Shown here: one piece after another, positions 37,933-47,726 of the stretch | Layout: each line of letters opens with the position of its first letter | Position numbering within the stretch: the stretch's first letter is position 1 | NCBI GenBank assembly: GCA_938084675.1 | Contig: CALKGM010000009.1 | Span: 42,347-106,346 of the forward strand | DNA: 64,000 nt | Reading direction: 5' to 3' | Source of the DNA: Candidatus Poseidoniaceae archaeon | Lineage (GTDB): Archaea; Thermoplasmatota; Poseidoniia; Poseidoniales; Poseidoniaceae | Notes under the pieces: model-generated | Seen by the model: the letters and a program-made list of their open reading frames with translations, nothing else | Databases searched by the model: none | What the model was told of the DNA's origin: nothing | Made by a program: the position numbers and the translations under genes

Positions 37933-39039
37933 TAACGGAATCATTACGTTAACAAGTGAAGGTAATACTTCCATTGTGAGCGGAGTGGAACCAAGATTTT
38001 CACCATCAATATTGATCGCCGTAGGTTGCTCTGTAGTGATTTCAAGCCGTTTGAACCGATGATAATCCACTTGTGGATGAAAAACATGACGTCCATCTTT
38101 CTTCAGCATTCCAAAGGCTTTGAGTATCCCTCTACGATGCATTTTCTTTAAAATTCCAATATCCATCATTCCATCATCGAGGGATGCGCCCGGTGCAAGG
38201 GGAAGTTCAGAACCACCCGTTTGACTGTTCTGAATCAAAAAGAGTGTGAAGTCATCATCCACTTCAACGCCGTCAAGGGTTAGTGTAGCGTGACGACGTC
38301 CGTTGGCCATAATAGCCATCAGGATACCCAAATCGTATCGCACCGGTCCGAGCCAGCGCATTTTTTCAGCCTTGATATTCGAATCCACGCCAAGACCCCA
38401 TGTCACAAGGTTGTGACTGTAACGAACCATTCGTTCACCCTCCGAACCAGGAAGTCCTTCAGTCAATTCTACTCTTGCCAGGTCCATTGCGTGCTTTTTA
38501 CCGTTGAGAATGGCGTTTATTGCAATGTCTACATCGTTTAGATTGAGGTCATATGCAACGGAATTGCCCGTACCAGCAGGGATAATTGCAAAGGATTCCT
38601 TTTTACCCAATTCTAGCATCATCCGGCCCGTTAGAACTTCTGAAAATGACCCATCTCCCCCAACTGATACAATGAGGTCTCCTGATTTGACAGTGAGTTT
38701 GGAAGCAAGGATGACAAGGTGGCCACTGTATGCCGAATAATGGACTTCTACCTTGATCCCTTCCTCACGAAGCTTTTCCTCCACATGCGTAGCGACCTTC
38801 CTGCCCTTTCTTTTTCCAGAGTACGGGTTAACGAGGAGGTGAACTCGTTTTGGACGGGTCCCCTTTGAGCCCTTTTTGGTAAAGATTGGAGCGAAAATAG
38901 GTTTGTGAACTCCCTTTTTAATTTGCGAGTCGGTATCGGCTTCAAACTCAATTCGGGCAGGGGTTGTGAGGTTCTGCGAATCGGAGGCCATAGTCTCTAC
39001 ACTGGTACTGGAGCCTTGAAGGATTCGCTGATTTTTCAT
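37924..39039 (-). CDS. diacylglycerol/sphingosine kinase-like lipid kinase (YegS/DAGK family)
   Basis: RVHLLVNPYSGKRKGRK...GDLIVSVGGDGSFSEVLTGRM...AIIPAGTGNSVAYDL...SLDDGMMDIGILKKM. Confidence 0.9.
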   Translation of the reverse strand: MKNQRILQGSSTSVETMASDSQNLTTPARIEFEADTDSQIKKGVHKPIFAPIFTKKGSKGTRPKRVHLLVNPYSGKRKGRKVATHVEEKLREEGIKVEVHYSAYSGHLVILASKLTVKSGDLIVSVGGDGSFSEVLTGRMMLELGKKESFAIIPAGTGNSVAYDLNLNDVDIAINAILNGKKHAMDLARVELTEGLPGSEGERMVRYSHNLVTWGLGVDSNIKAEKMRWLGPVRYDLGILMAIMANGRRHATLTLDGVEVDDDFTLFLIQNSQTGGSELPLAPGASLDDGMMDIGILKKMHRRGILKAFGMLKKDGRHVFHPQVDYHRFKRLEITTEQPTAINIDGENLGSTPLTMEVLPSLVNVMIPLSE

Positions 39040-39064
39040 TTTTTTACATTATTCATTTCGCATG

Positions 39065-39084
39065 ACCTATTATTCAATACGGAT
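39065..39084 (+). other. ribD leader hairpin is at 39165-39184; this entry marks the adjacent AT-rich putative promoter block
   Basis: cctattattcaatacggata... AT-rich stretch in the DAGK/ribD divergent region. Confidence 0.25.
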
Positions 39085-39164
39085 ATATGTTTATTTTATT
39101 CCTCGTTCCATGAGTTCTATTGAATCCATGAAAGGGCCAGTAGGGAAAAAATGCAAGGTGTCTT

Positions 39165-39184
39165 GAACCAAAGCCGTGTGGTTC
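39165..39184 (+). promoter_or_regulatory. hairpin immediately upstream of ribD ATG
   Basis: GAACCA-AAGCCGTG-TGGTTC perfect 6-bp stem ending 4 nt before ATG 39189. Confidence 0.45.
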
Positions 39185-39188
39185 GGCC

Positions 39189-40226
39189 ATGGGCAGAACC
39201 TGGACTGAGCACGACCGTTTCTTCATGGAACGGGCACTCTTAGTTGCAGAACGAGGTCGAGGGCAAGTGAGCCCGAACCCGCTAGTAGGTTGCGTTTTGG
39301 TCAAAGATAGCAAGGTTATTGCTGAAGGATGGCACGATCATCTTGGTGGGCTTCACGCCGAACAAATGGCGATTCACGATGCGGAAGCAAAGGGACATTC
39401 ACCAAACGGTGCGGTTGCCTACGTTACCCTTGAGCCGTGCAACCATTTTGGAAGGACTCCCCCTTGTACTGAAGCACTGATGTGGGCCGGCGTTCAAGAG
39501 GTGATTATCGCTCATGAAGACCCAAATCCAACCGTACGTGGAAAGGGACAACACGTACTTGAAAGCGCAGGAATTCCTACATCGATGGGGTTGATGGCGG
39601 ATGAAGCAGCAGAGCTAATGCGGCCGTTCCTTCATTGGTGTGAGCACCGAAAACCCATCGTGACCGTCAAACTAGCCGTTGATGCAAAGGGTTCAGTTGA
39701 CGACCGTTCCTTAGATGCTGGGCGCTTCACCTCACCGGGCTGCCTCGAGAAGGTTCACGAATTACGTCAAGATTGCGATGCCATTCTCGTCGGAGTTGAG
39801 ACCGTTATTCGTGACGATCCTCTCCTTACAGTACGTATCGGTCAACCAAAGCGACAACCGCTCAGAGTCGTCGTTGACCCGAACGAGCGGTGCCCTCGGG
39901 ATGCTCAACTCCTCTCCGACGGTGGTGAGACTATGTTGGTTCAATCCTCTTTTGCTGGACTACCATCCTTGCTCAACCAATTGGGGGACCGAAATATTCA
40001 GCGAATTCTCGTTGAAGGCGGCCCGACAACGATTCACAAGTTTCTGGACGAAGGTTTGGTCGACGAATTCTACCTCGTCCAATCAACGCAAGAACACGGG
40101 TCTCCTATCCCATCTGGAATCACAGCAGATGTGCTCGGAAAAGCCGGACTCGAAGCCTCCAATGAATTGGTTTGGGGCGAAGAGCATGTTGAGCATTATA
40201 CCCGAAGAACTTCACAGAACGCTTAA
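39189..40226 (+). CDS. ribD: bifunctional riboflavin biosynthesis deaminase/reductase RibD
   Basis: MERALLVAERGRGQVSPNPLVGCVLVKDSKVIAEGWHDHLGGLHAEQMAI...VTLEPCNHFGRTPPCTEAL (deaminase Zn motif) plus C-terminal reductase. Confidence 0.95.
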   Translation: MGRTWTEHDRFFMERALLVAERGRGQVSPNPLVGCVLVKDSKVIAEGWHDHLGGLHAEQMAIHDAEAKGHSPNGAVAYVTLEPCNHFGRTPPCTEALMWAGVQEVIIAHEDPNPTVRGKGQHVLESAGIPTSMGLMADEAAELMRPFLHWCEHRKPIVTVKLAVDAKGSVDDRSLDAGRFTSPGCLEKVHELRQDCDAILVGVETVIRDDPLLTVRIGQPKRQPLRVVVDPNERCPRDAQLLSDGGETMLVQSSFAGLPSLLNQLGDRNIQRILVEGGPTTIHKFLDEGLVDEFYLVQSTQEHGSPIPSGITADVLGKAGLEASNELVWGEEHVEHYTRRTSQNA

Positions 40227-41090
40227 CACATCATCCCAGCGATGAGATGAACCTTTTCGGAAGAGGTTGTCGTGAAAATCTCGTTGATTCATGTGAGCAC
40301 ATCTGGAAAGTCTACCACGGTGATTGTAGCATCCTTGTCGAGTATGAATCGGCACCATCACCGTTGTGAGGTCAATCAATGGACCTGTGGGGGCAGGCAT
40401 CGTGAGTTCAACGCGCTCAACCACGCCGTCCCATGTGATGTCTTGCTTTGTAGGCGGGTCCAAGTCCAATTCACTGGCAAGGCGGATGTTCCCCTCAGCT
40501 AATCTTACCGGCCGCCATGAGCCTCGGACCCCATTTTCTAGCCAGGCCATCAATGCTTTCAACTGTTCAACCGTTGCCATCCCAAGATGAGATTGCTCCC
40601 ACCAACCGGGCGTTCGCGCTAGCGTTACATGATGGACGCCTGGATAGGCTTCACGAGTATCTAAGCCGTCAGCCCAGGTCCTGCATACATCTTCAATTCG
40701 AACTGGAAACACAGGCAAGGGGCCAATGTTGATGTCCTGAAGACGGTAGGGGTTGGCGAGTTCACCAAGGAGGAGGATCGGGCGGCGTTGAGCCATTGGA
40801 GCGGCACCTTGTGCGCCTAAAATGGCATCAAGAGACCCTGCGTCTGTCCCATACCCCGCTAGGTAATCCGTGAGGGCTTTTCCGTCCAATTTGGTAGTGG
40901 AGTCGGGGGCATCATCAGAGTTGAAAAGCGTGACAACTTCATTTGCACTGCATAATAACGGACGGTCAGGGAGTGCAATTGGAGAATTCGCCGGAGAGTA
41001 GGGCCAAAGGCGAGGAGAGCCATCACGCATGGGCATCCCTCCTGAGCATCCCACATCAAGGATGCGTTCATTCAGTGTAGGTTGCTTCAA
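40212..41090 (-). CDS. hypothetical protein
   Basis: 292 aa ORF, coding-like composition; overlaps next gene ATG; no recognised family. Confidence 0.65.
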   Translation of the reverse strand: MKQPTLNERILDVGCSGGMPMRDGSPRLWPYSPANSPIALPDRPLLCSANEVVTLFNSDDAPDSTTKLDGKALTDYLAGYGTDAGSLDAILGAQGAAPMAQRRPILLLGELANPYRLQDINIGPLPVFPVRIEDVCRTWADGLDTREAYPGVHHVTLARTPGWWEQSHLGMATVEQLKALMAWLENGVRGSWRPVRLAEGNIRLASELDLDPPTKQDITWDGVVERVELTMPAPTGPLIDLTTVMVPIHTRQGCYNHRGRLSRCAHMNQRDFHDNLFRKGSSHRWDDVLSVL

Positions 41091-41490
41091 ACAAGCATGC
41101 AGGACAAGTGACCTTTATCGGTCGAACGTCTGGAATGCCTAGTGCAACACCGCAAGCAGAGCAGAGAATGGCTTGATTGATCTGTTCTCGCCGTTGTGCA
41201 GCTTCACGACTTGGGTCGTATTCATACCGGAATTGTTCCCTATTGACCATGGTCGGTCCAACGTGAGATGGAGCCGCAGGAGGGGGTAGTGGGCTGGTTT
41301 TCTGGGAAGGGTTCCACTCTGGAGCAGGGGTTGAAGGAGGGGGGTTGAGACCAGGTCCCGATGAAAGAGCACTCCGAATGGTGGCTTCATCTGTTTGGTA
41401 AACACGAGTGAGACGGTCGATTTCAAGCATCTGCTCATAACCCTCCATGGCCCGAAGCGCATTGATTTCTTCATGTGGAACTGTTCCCAT
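41068..41490 (-). CDS. zinc-ribbon-containing hypothetical protein
   Basis: C-terminal ILCSACGVALG...VTCPACLFEATYTE (two CxxC). Confidence 0.6.
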   Translation of the reverse strand: MGTVPHEEINALRAMEGYEQMLEIDRLTRVYQTDEATIRSALSSGPGLNPPPSTPAPEWNPSQKTSPLPPPAAPSHVGPTMVNREQFRYEYDPSREAAQRREQINQAILCSACGVALGIPDVRPIKVTCPACLFEATYTE

Positions 41491-41632
41491 AGTCGTTCCA
41501 ATGGTTTCTTCAATTTATCAGTTGAGGCAATGTGTGCATGCATATATTGCAGGTATCCGGAAATCTTCTTCGGGGAAGTGGAAAAAAGGAAGGCTTCAAA
41601 AAGGGTAGGTTGCGGGACACGGCTGAGAACCC

Positions 41633-42097
41633 ATGGCAATCAAGGCCCGAAATCGCAAATCCACGCGCCGCTCACCAGGCGCTCAAGCAGCAAGAAATGT
41701 CACGTGTGGCCAGACTATGCAGCATGCACACTCCATGCTTGATTCAGACTCTATGGCTCTGGTTTTGGAATCTCTTACACACAACAACTGGGACCACATC
41801 TTCATTGTTGACCGTGAAGGAGCACCCATGGGCCGAATTCATGCCGTTGATTTGCTCAAGTTAATTGCCCGCAAAACCGTCAACAGAGACATTGCTTGGA
41901 TGCATTCTATTCCCGCACAGCAACTGTTGAATCATCCTCCGTTAACTGTAAGAGTAGACACACCGCTCCTGAAGGCTGGAGCATTGATGCTCACACATGA
42001 CCTCAACCAGATTGGAGTCGTTGACAGAGAAGGAACCCTTGTTGGAGTCGTTGGTCACAACACACTTGCAAAAGTGATGCCGCGTTTTATCTTGTGA
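41633..42097 (+). CDS. CBS-domain pair protein
   Basis: TMQHAHSMLDSDSMALVLESLTHNNWDHIFIVDREGAPMGRIHAVDLLKL...VDTPLLKAGALMLTHDLNQIGVVDREGTLVGVVGHNTL. Confidence 0.85.
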   Translation: MAIKARNRKSTRRSPGAQAARNVTCGQTMQHAHSMLDSDSMALVLESLTHNNWDHIFIVDREGAPMGRIHAVDLLKLIARKTVNRDIAWMHSIPAQQLLNHPPLTVRVDTPLLKAGALMLTHDLNQIGVVDREGTLVGVVGHNTLAKVMPRFIL

Positions 42098-43219
42098 TCA
42101 GATTCCCCAATAACGGTCTGCTTGGGCTTGTTTTGCTTGGAGCGTTCGAACAACGGTCATTACCATCCAAAGCACGACCACCCAAATCAACGGGGTTGTC
42201 AAGTCGTCAAGAATCACGTTAACCGTGAATTTGTAAGATGTCCCCTCTAATACACGGATGGCGATATCGAGAGCCGTGTTGAGGAAAGAGTAGACTACCA
42301 TGCCAAACACGCTCAAAACAATCAGACTGCCAGAAAACGACCCACGCTTCAAACGAAGAAGCATAAATCCGGCTGTTGAAGTCAAGAAGGCAATAATAAT
42401 CCAAGCGAGGGATGAGTGAATCACATTCAACCACACAACCGACTGCGCTGCTGAATTAACATCTTGCTGACTGAATGCGCGCCATCCTTCTGCAACGGCA
42501 AAAATAGCACTGAAAAGAGTGGCCGTCCAAAGAAGAGAGGAAAACATCGCAGCGTCGGCATTTTCTCGCATTTCCTGAATTACACGGTTCACGGTGGACT
42601 CAATTCCTGCACCCTTGCTGAAGATGTACAATCCGAGGACCAAGGGAAGTGCACCGATGACGATGCCACCGATTTCGTTGGGGAGCATGATACCAAGTCC
42701 CAAGATGGCCATGACCGCCCCAAGTGGGATCATGATTTTTGAGCGCCATTTTGGGTCTTCAAGGGCTTTTACGATGTAATAGTATGTTCCTTCAATACCC
42801 TTTGATTGCTTGACGATAATCTTCTGAACATGGTCAATGCGGACTTGAGATTGTATGATTGGTAGAACGCTTTCATCTTCTGCACCGTCTGTAACAAGAA
42901 TTGCTTCATCTGGCTGAAACAAGGAGACTACTTCCTCTAGTTGAGCTGCAACGGCTCGGTCAGAGCGCATTCCAACCTTTTCATCACCGGTAAGAATAGC
43001 GATTTCAATTTCATCTTCTTCTCCCTTGGCTTCAACCAAGGCGTCGTGTTGAGATAACGCTCCTAGAATTGCGTTTGTGTCGCTTTCTTCAGGGTCTGCA
43101 ATCCCGAGTTTCAAAGCGGCAGTGAGGACTTGTCTCCGACCGACAACAGGCCCTCGAATCGAAGTCTTGATGCCAAGGTCGTTATCTCGGTCAACCGTCA
43201 ATACAAGAGTTCTCGTCAT
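42098..43219 (-). CDS. DUF373 family membrane protein
   Basis: MTRTLVLTVDRDNDLGIKTSIRGPVVGRRQVLTAALKLGIADPEESDTNAILGAL plus multiple C-terminal TMs; GGAGGTGA SD. Confidence 0.85.
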   Translation of the reverse strand: MTRTLVLTVDRDNDLGIKTSIRGPVVGRRQVLTAALKLGIADPEESDTNAILGALSQHDALVEAKGEEDEIEIAILTGDEKVGMRSDRAVAAQLEEVVSLFQPDEAILVTDGAEDESVLPIIQSQVRIDHVQKIIVKQSKGIEGTYYYIVKALEDPKWRSKIMIPLGAVMAILGLGIMLPNEIGGIVIGALPLVLGLYIFSKGAGIESTVNRVIQEMRENADAAMFSSLLWTATLFSAIFAVAEGWRAFSQQDVNSAAQSVVWLNVIHSSLAWIIIAFLTSTAGFMLLRLKRGSFSGSLIVLSVFGMVVYSFLNTALDIAIRVLEGTSYKFTVNVILDDLTTPLIWVVVLWMVMTVVRTLQAKQAQADRYWGI

Positions 43220-43330
43220 CGCTTCACCTCCGCTCCTTGTTAGCCCACTGACGACCTTTCATTCAAAACCTTGTGCATTTCTTTCAGCGTTGTGCTTGAT
43301 TCCGTTTGACTCTAGATGGTACGAGCAAGT

Positions 43331-44926
43331 TCAACGGGTTGGTCGCACTTGTACTGAGACCATGTCATCTTTCCCGGACGGTGGATCGCTCCAATCAGCA
43401 TCACCGGGCAAAATGAGCCCAGCACCTGTTTTGACCAAACGAGCGGCGATTTCTCTCTGAACTTTGACCAATTCATCCCAATTCTTGTCTTCGTCCTTCC
43501 AAATCTTCCATCGCTTCAAATCCCGAGAGCTGCGAACAAGGCGAGCGTACAACTTCAGATGCAAGCGAGCAGACATTGGCCACCAAATCAAGAAGAGAAG
43601 GAAGACGCCGGCGGCTGGTAAATACGTGACATATTCAAGCAACCAGTGGGACAGAAGAAGAGAATTTATCGGACTTGAAGCACTTAGAAGCGACCACGTG
43701 ATGAATGCAGAAGCAACCATCCACCAAAGTGGAAAGAACACAACGGCTGAGAGCACTTTGATGGTTCCAATTACGGAGGTATCAATCTCTCGTTTTTTCA
43801 TCAGCCAGCTCAAGAGGCCGTTTCCTTTGTACGGTGGATAATTTCCTGCAATTGCACTCCATGTGACAAGCCCAAACATCCAAACAAGCGCCCACAGCCA
43901 CACTGATAGCACCTTGAGATAACCCCTTGCCGAGAGTGTTTTCGGACGGGCGTCTACATCGTAAGGAGTGATTCCTCTTCGCGTCAATTCGGAGAAATGG
44001 GTTTCGCAGTCCTCAGCCAACTGTTTGGTTTCCTCTGGCTCGTGAACCATCATGTATTCCCAGCCAGCTCGCAATCGGCGAGCCCCTAAAACGGATTCAG
44101 CATACGTCGGCTTGACCAATTTTCCACCCGCAATACGGTTCTTTTCGGCGTAGGCAAGGCTCCGACCTTTCCAAATCATGGTCCGCTCCCTCCAGGAGGT
44201 TTTTGACAAATTTGCTCTCTGCAATTCAACATCAATGGCCTTTGTGACCTCGTCAATCCACATCCGCTCCAAACGGTCCTGCTCGAAGGAATCCGCCACT
44301 GTTGGAGGTATCGGGTTCAAATCCATTACTCGTTCAATGACAACAGCAGCCCGTTCACGGAACGTATGTGATTCGGAATAATGAAGACCAATCGGGACCA
44401 ATTGTGGTTCAGGCAATCCTTTTTCTTGAGCCTCACGACGGGCATGAAGGAGAATTCTTGCCGCCCCAGAGCGTACGCGCTTCACGCCAGATTCAGCATG
44501 TGTCGTCCCCTCTGGAAAAATCAAAACCCGCCCTCCATTAGCGATTTGTACTGACATTTCAGCAAGCATGGTAGCATTTCTCTCCCGTGATGCCTGTTTG
44601 TCTTTGGAATCTCTTGGACGCTCAATAGGAACCACTCCCGATGCTTTCAATATACGTCCCAATATGGGGATTTTGAACAACGTGTGTTTCGCAATAGTGG
44701 TCAATTTACCCGGAAGGGCCGCAGTCATCAGCATGGGGTCAATCAGGCCGCTTGGATGCCATGTAATGAACAAAAGGCCGCCTTCAGGAGGGAGGTTTTC
44801 ATCGTCTACGATGTTAATTTCCCGGAACCAAATATTGGTGAGGAAACGATAGAATCCGCGTACGATGCGGTACGATAACGGAACCTTTGACTCTTGGCCC
44901 CCAGATGGGTCTCGCAACCATCGCAT
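43331..44926 (-). CDS. glycerol-3-phosphate/lysophosphatidate acyltransferase-like protein (PlsC/Gat family)
   Basis: GLLFITWHPSGLIDPMLMTAALPGKLTTIAKHTLFKIPILGRILKASGVVPIERP...GRVLIFPEGTTHAESGVKRVRSGAARI; HX5D variant as in HPNxLIDP-type GPATs. Confidence 0.85.
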   Translation of the reverse strand: MRWLRDPSGGQESKVPLSYRIVRGFYRFLTNIWFREINIVDDENLPPEGGLLFITWHPSGLIDPMLMTAALPGKLTTIAKHTLFKIPILGRILKASGVVPIERPRDSKDKQASRERNATMLAEMSVQIANGGRVLIFPEGTTHAESGVKRVRSGAARILLHARREAQEKGLPEPQLVPIGLHYSESHTFRERAAVVIERVMDLNPIPPTVADSFEQDRLERMWIDEVTKAIDVELQRANLSKTSWRERTMIWKGRSLAYAEKNRIAGGKLVKPTYAESVLGARRLRAGWEYMMVHEPEETKQLAEDCETHFSELTRRGITPYDVDARPKTLSARGYLKVLSVWLWALVWMFGLVTWSAIAGNYPPYKGNGLLSWLMKKREIDTSVIGTIKVLSAVVFFPLWWMVASAFITWSLLSASSPINSLLLSHWLLEYVTYLPAAGVFLLFLIWWPMSARLHLKLYARLVRSSRDLKRWKIWKDEDKNWDELVKVQREIAARLVKTGAGLILPGDADWSDPPSGKDDMVSVQVRPTR

Positions 44927-44977
44927 GATAAGCGGAAGTCTACCTTACCTTTTAGCAACATCTCCGTCGCTATGGAC

Positions 44978-46219
44978 TCAATCATCATCAGAAGAGGAGT
45001 TGTGTTCCGCGGAACCTTCGGGCGGGGCAGGTTCCTTTTCGACCGATTCTGCAGGTTTTGAGGTAAGGCGCTTCCATCGCTGAGTCGCTCTAATGTACTT
45101 CAGAGGATGGTCCATCCAAGGTTGGTCGCAGGTACGATTGTCTCCAGGGAGTACGGGACAATTGTGATTGATCTTCAGTTTCCCACATCCAGCAGGAGTG
45201 TATTCGTGCTGGTAAACATGCTCTACTTGATAGGAGGTTGTTGATTCACTAAAATCCGGAGCACCTCTAAAGAAGCCGACGCAAGCCTCTTGCGGAAGTG
45301 CAAGCGTGGCGGCCATTGAGGCTAAGAAGAGGCGTCCAAAGTGGTTAACGTTGACTCCGTTTGTGAGTTCGGCGATGATTTTTTGCATGCAAGGAGGCCA
45401 ATCGCTCTCTTCTGCTCCAACCAATGCAATAGCTTCACTCGCTTTATTGGCCATCAAATTACGAACAATTCCAACTGGTTCAGCAAGACGTACGGCCAAA
45501 TCTGTCGTGACTTCAGCCATCTTCTCTAGCGCCTCTTGCTCAATGCCTCTCTTGATGCGCTCTCGAAGCAACCGTGAAAGCTTGGCTGATGATGTGTATT
45601 GTCGCTCATTGTGGAGAGTTACCCAACCATCGTTCAGGTCAACGTTAGGAAGCCGCCAGCGGTCTCCAGTAATTTTAGGGCAGATTTCAATGAAATCGGA
45701 GAGCCCTATTTTCCAGAGTGAAGAGTCTCCTTGCCTTAATTGACGCATGCTCGTTGCAGATGATGCGAGAACTGCTGAACCTGTAGGCTGTGAGATTCGG
45801 ACTGCTTCCGAGATGTAAGTTTCAGCAAGAACGGGCAGATTGACTTCATCTTGAATCAACAGTTGTTCTGCACGCGCTGCTTCTGCTTGTGCCCACCGAG
45901 CAATCAGCCGTTCATCTTCGCTTGCACAGACCACGAGCCGGGCATAATAGAATGAGAACGCCTCAATGAGACGTCCTTCCTCGGTGTGAATATCCCCCCC
46001 AACAACCTGAACGCCTTCTTTCGATTGTACTGAATCAATGAGACGAATCCGAGCGCGTTGACGGGCTTTTTCCATCCACGGGCCGTCAAGCAATTCGTTG
46101 AGGTCAATTGAATGACGCTGTGCCATATCCCTAATCCATTGGGCCGCTTGAGGAAGAAACGGGTATCGTGCGAAGGTAACTTCATCCGTCAAAACCGGGG
46201 GCATGGTTGGGACGGGCAT
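44978..46219 (-). CDS. priL: DNA primase large subunit PriL
   Basis: C-terminal Fe-S region GFFRGAPDFSESTTSYQVEHVYQ...YTPAGCGKLKINHNCPVLPGDNRTCDQPWMDHPLKYI. Confidence 0.85.
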   Translation of the reverse strand: MPVPTMPPVLTDEVTFARYPFLPQAAQWIRDMAQRHSIDLNELLDGPWMEKARQRARIRLIDSVQSKEGVQVVGGDIHTEEGRLIEAFSFYYARLVVCASEDERLIARWAQAEAARAEQLLIQDEVNLPVLAETYISEAVRISQPTGSAVLASSATSMRQLRQGDSSLWKIGLSDFIEICPKITGDRWRLPNVDLNDGWVTLHNERQYTSSAKLSRLLRERIKRGIEQEALEKMAEVTTDLAVRLAEPVGIVRNLMANKASEAIALVGAEESDWPPCMQKIIAELTNGVNVNHFGRLFLASMAATLALPQEACVGFFRGAPDFSESTTSYQVEHVYQHEYTPAGCGKLKINHNCPVLPGDNRTCDQPWMDHPLKYIRATQRWKRLTSKPAESVEKEPAPPEGSAEHNSSSDDD

Positions 46220-46297
46220 GACCCTACCTCAGCGGCCACGGATTATGAAGTTCAATGTTGGAGATGGTTTCTTGTGGCTGTGACGATTGGAGGCGCC

Positions 46298-47035
46298 ATG
46301 GATGAATCGCTTCTTACGCAAGTGATTGACATTCAAAACGATGTGCGGGCCGCCTTTAGTTGGCCTTACAAGGACGATGTTAAGAGCGCCAATGGACTGT
46401 ATCAACTGTTTCAAACCTCGGAACCTCTCGGTGTTGCACATTGGTCTAACGAAGCGCGCCAACACACCCTCAGTGCCGTTCAAGACAAGTTGCGCAAATC
46501 GCATCATATCGTAGTGGTTGGAGCGGCTACGGCCCCGAGTGATTTTAATCGCGAATGGCCTCGTGGAACCTCCTTCATTGCCGCTGATGGAGCCGTGGGT
46601 GCATTTCCAGACGGTATCAAACCCGTTTGCGTCGTCACCGACCTCGACGGTGCGGAACATTTGGACCGTGCTGCCTCGGCTGGCGTGACTTTGGTGGTCC
46701 ATGCTCATGGAGACAACCAACATCGTTGGGAGAGCTTGATACCTCAATGGGCTAAAAACGGGCAACCTCCTTTGGTTTTAACACACCAAACTGGTGAATC
46801 CTATGAGAGCATGTACAATCCTGGGGGATTCACTGATGGAGATCGGGCGGTTTGCTTCCTCAATTGGTTAGGAATTGACCTAAATAAAGTGGAATTGGTT
46901 GGCTTTTCAACTGACAAAATCGGCCCTTGGTCGGGAAGTACCAATGAGGAGCAAAAAATTAGAAAGTTGACATGGATGCAAAGGATCTTAGAATTATTGA
47001 ATGGTGATTTTAGCGAGTTTATTGCTCAAAAATAG
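46298..47035 (+). CDS. MptE-like/DUF115 6-hydroxymethyl-dihydropterin diphosphokinase-like
   Basis: IAADGAVGAFPDGIKPVCVVTDLDGAEHLDRAASAGVTLVVHAHGDNQ...GFTDGDRAVCFLNWLGI; start MDESLL at 46298. Confidence 0.8.
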   Translation: MDESLLTQVIDIQNDVRAAFSWPYKDDVKSANGLYQLFQTSEPLGVAHWSNEARQHTLSAVQDKLRKSHHIVVVGAATAPSDFNREWPRGTSFIAADGAVGAFPDGIKPVCVVTDLDGAEHLDRAASAGVTLVVHAHGDNQHRWESLIPQWAKNGQPPLVLTHQTGESYESMYNPGGFTDGDRAVCFLNWLGIDLNKVELVGFSTDKIGPWSGSTNEEQKIRKLTWMQRILELLNGDFSEFIAQK

Positions 47036-47107
47036 GCATTTTTTGCAACTGTTTATTTTCTTGCCTCAGAACATAACCATATGAAGGTGAAGGATAACTG
47101 GTACCCC

Positions 47108-47725
47108 ATGACGAAGCGTAATGCTTGGGTAAATCCGGTCATGTGGTTCGTTGCTGTTCTCGTCGTTAATAGTCTGTGGACCGCTGTCGCTTCACAGGAG
47201 GCTCCTAACGAGGTGAACTCACCTTCACAAACTCAAACCTACCGAGAAGTCGTCGTCGCCCCAGTTGCAGACCTTGACCGTGCACTACCTGCAAGAATCG
47301 CAGTCACCTTCTCAGCAGAAAACACCGATTCGGGCTCAATTGGCTATTCTATTCTGCTTGACAACCAAACAAAAATCACTTCTTGGAACGGCGACTTAGG
47401 CGAAGAGGTCCCGCAATGGAACGGTAAATTGGAACCTGGAACCTACACCATAGAGACCTTCACGGATGAGGGTATTGTTACTCAACAGGAACTCTACATC
47501 AAACCCTTCGCAGCGTATCAACTGGAAGGGCATGTTCTGCTCACTCTACTTCTCGTTGGGTTCGCATTTGCAGAACAAGGAGTTAGAGCACTTGCAGGTC
47601 GCCTGCAAAGCACAATTCAACAACAGCCTGTTGAACGAACACCATTCAAGCGAGTCACAAGAGGGATGCCGGACTTGGAACAACTTCCCGAGAACGACTC
47701 ACCTTGGAGAGAACCGCTTCGCTGA
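47108..47725 (+). CDS. membrane protein, unknown
   Basis: Signal/TM NPVMWFVAVLVVNSLWTAVAS and second TM HVLLTLLLVGFAFAEQG. Confidence 0.65.
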   Translation: MTKRNAWVNPVMWFVAVLVVNSLWTAVASQEAPNEVNSPSQTQTYREVVVAPVADLDRALPARIAVTFSAENTDSGSIGYSILLDNQTKITSWNGDLGEEVPQWNGKLEPGTYTIETFTDEGIVTQQELYIKPFAAYQLEGHVLLTLLLVGFAFAEQGVRALAGRLQSTIQQQPVERTPFKRVTRGMPDLEQLPENDSPWREPLR

Positions 47726-47726
47726 A

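Noticed and set aside
39149-39188. FMN riboswitch in front of ribD
   Set aside because: Conserved RFN element segments are absent; only a simple hairpin is present.
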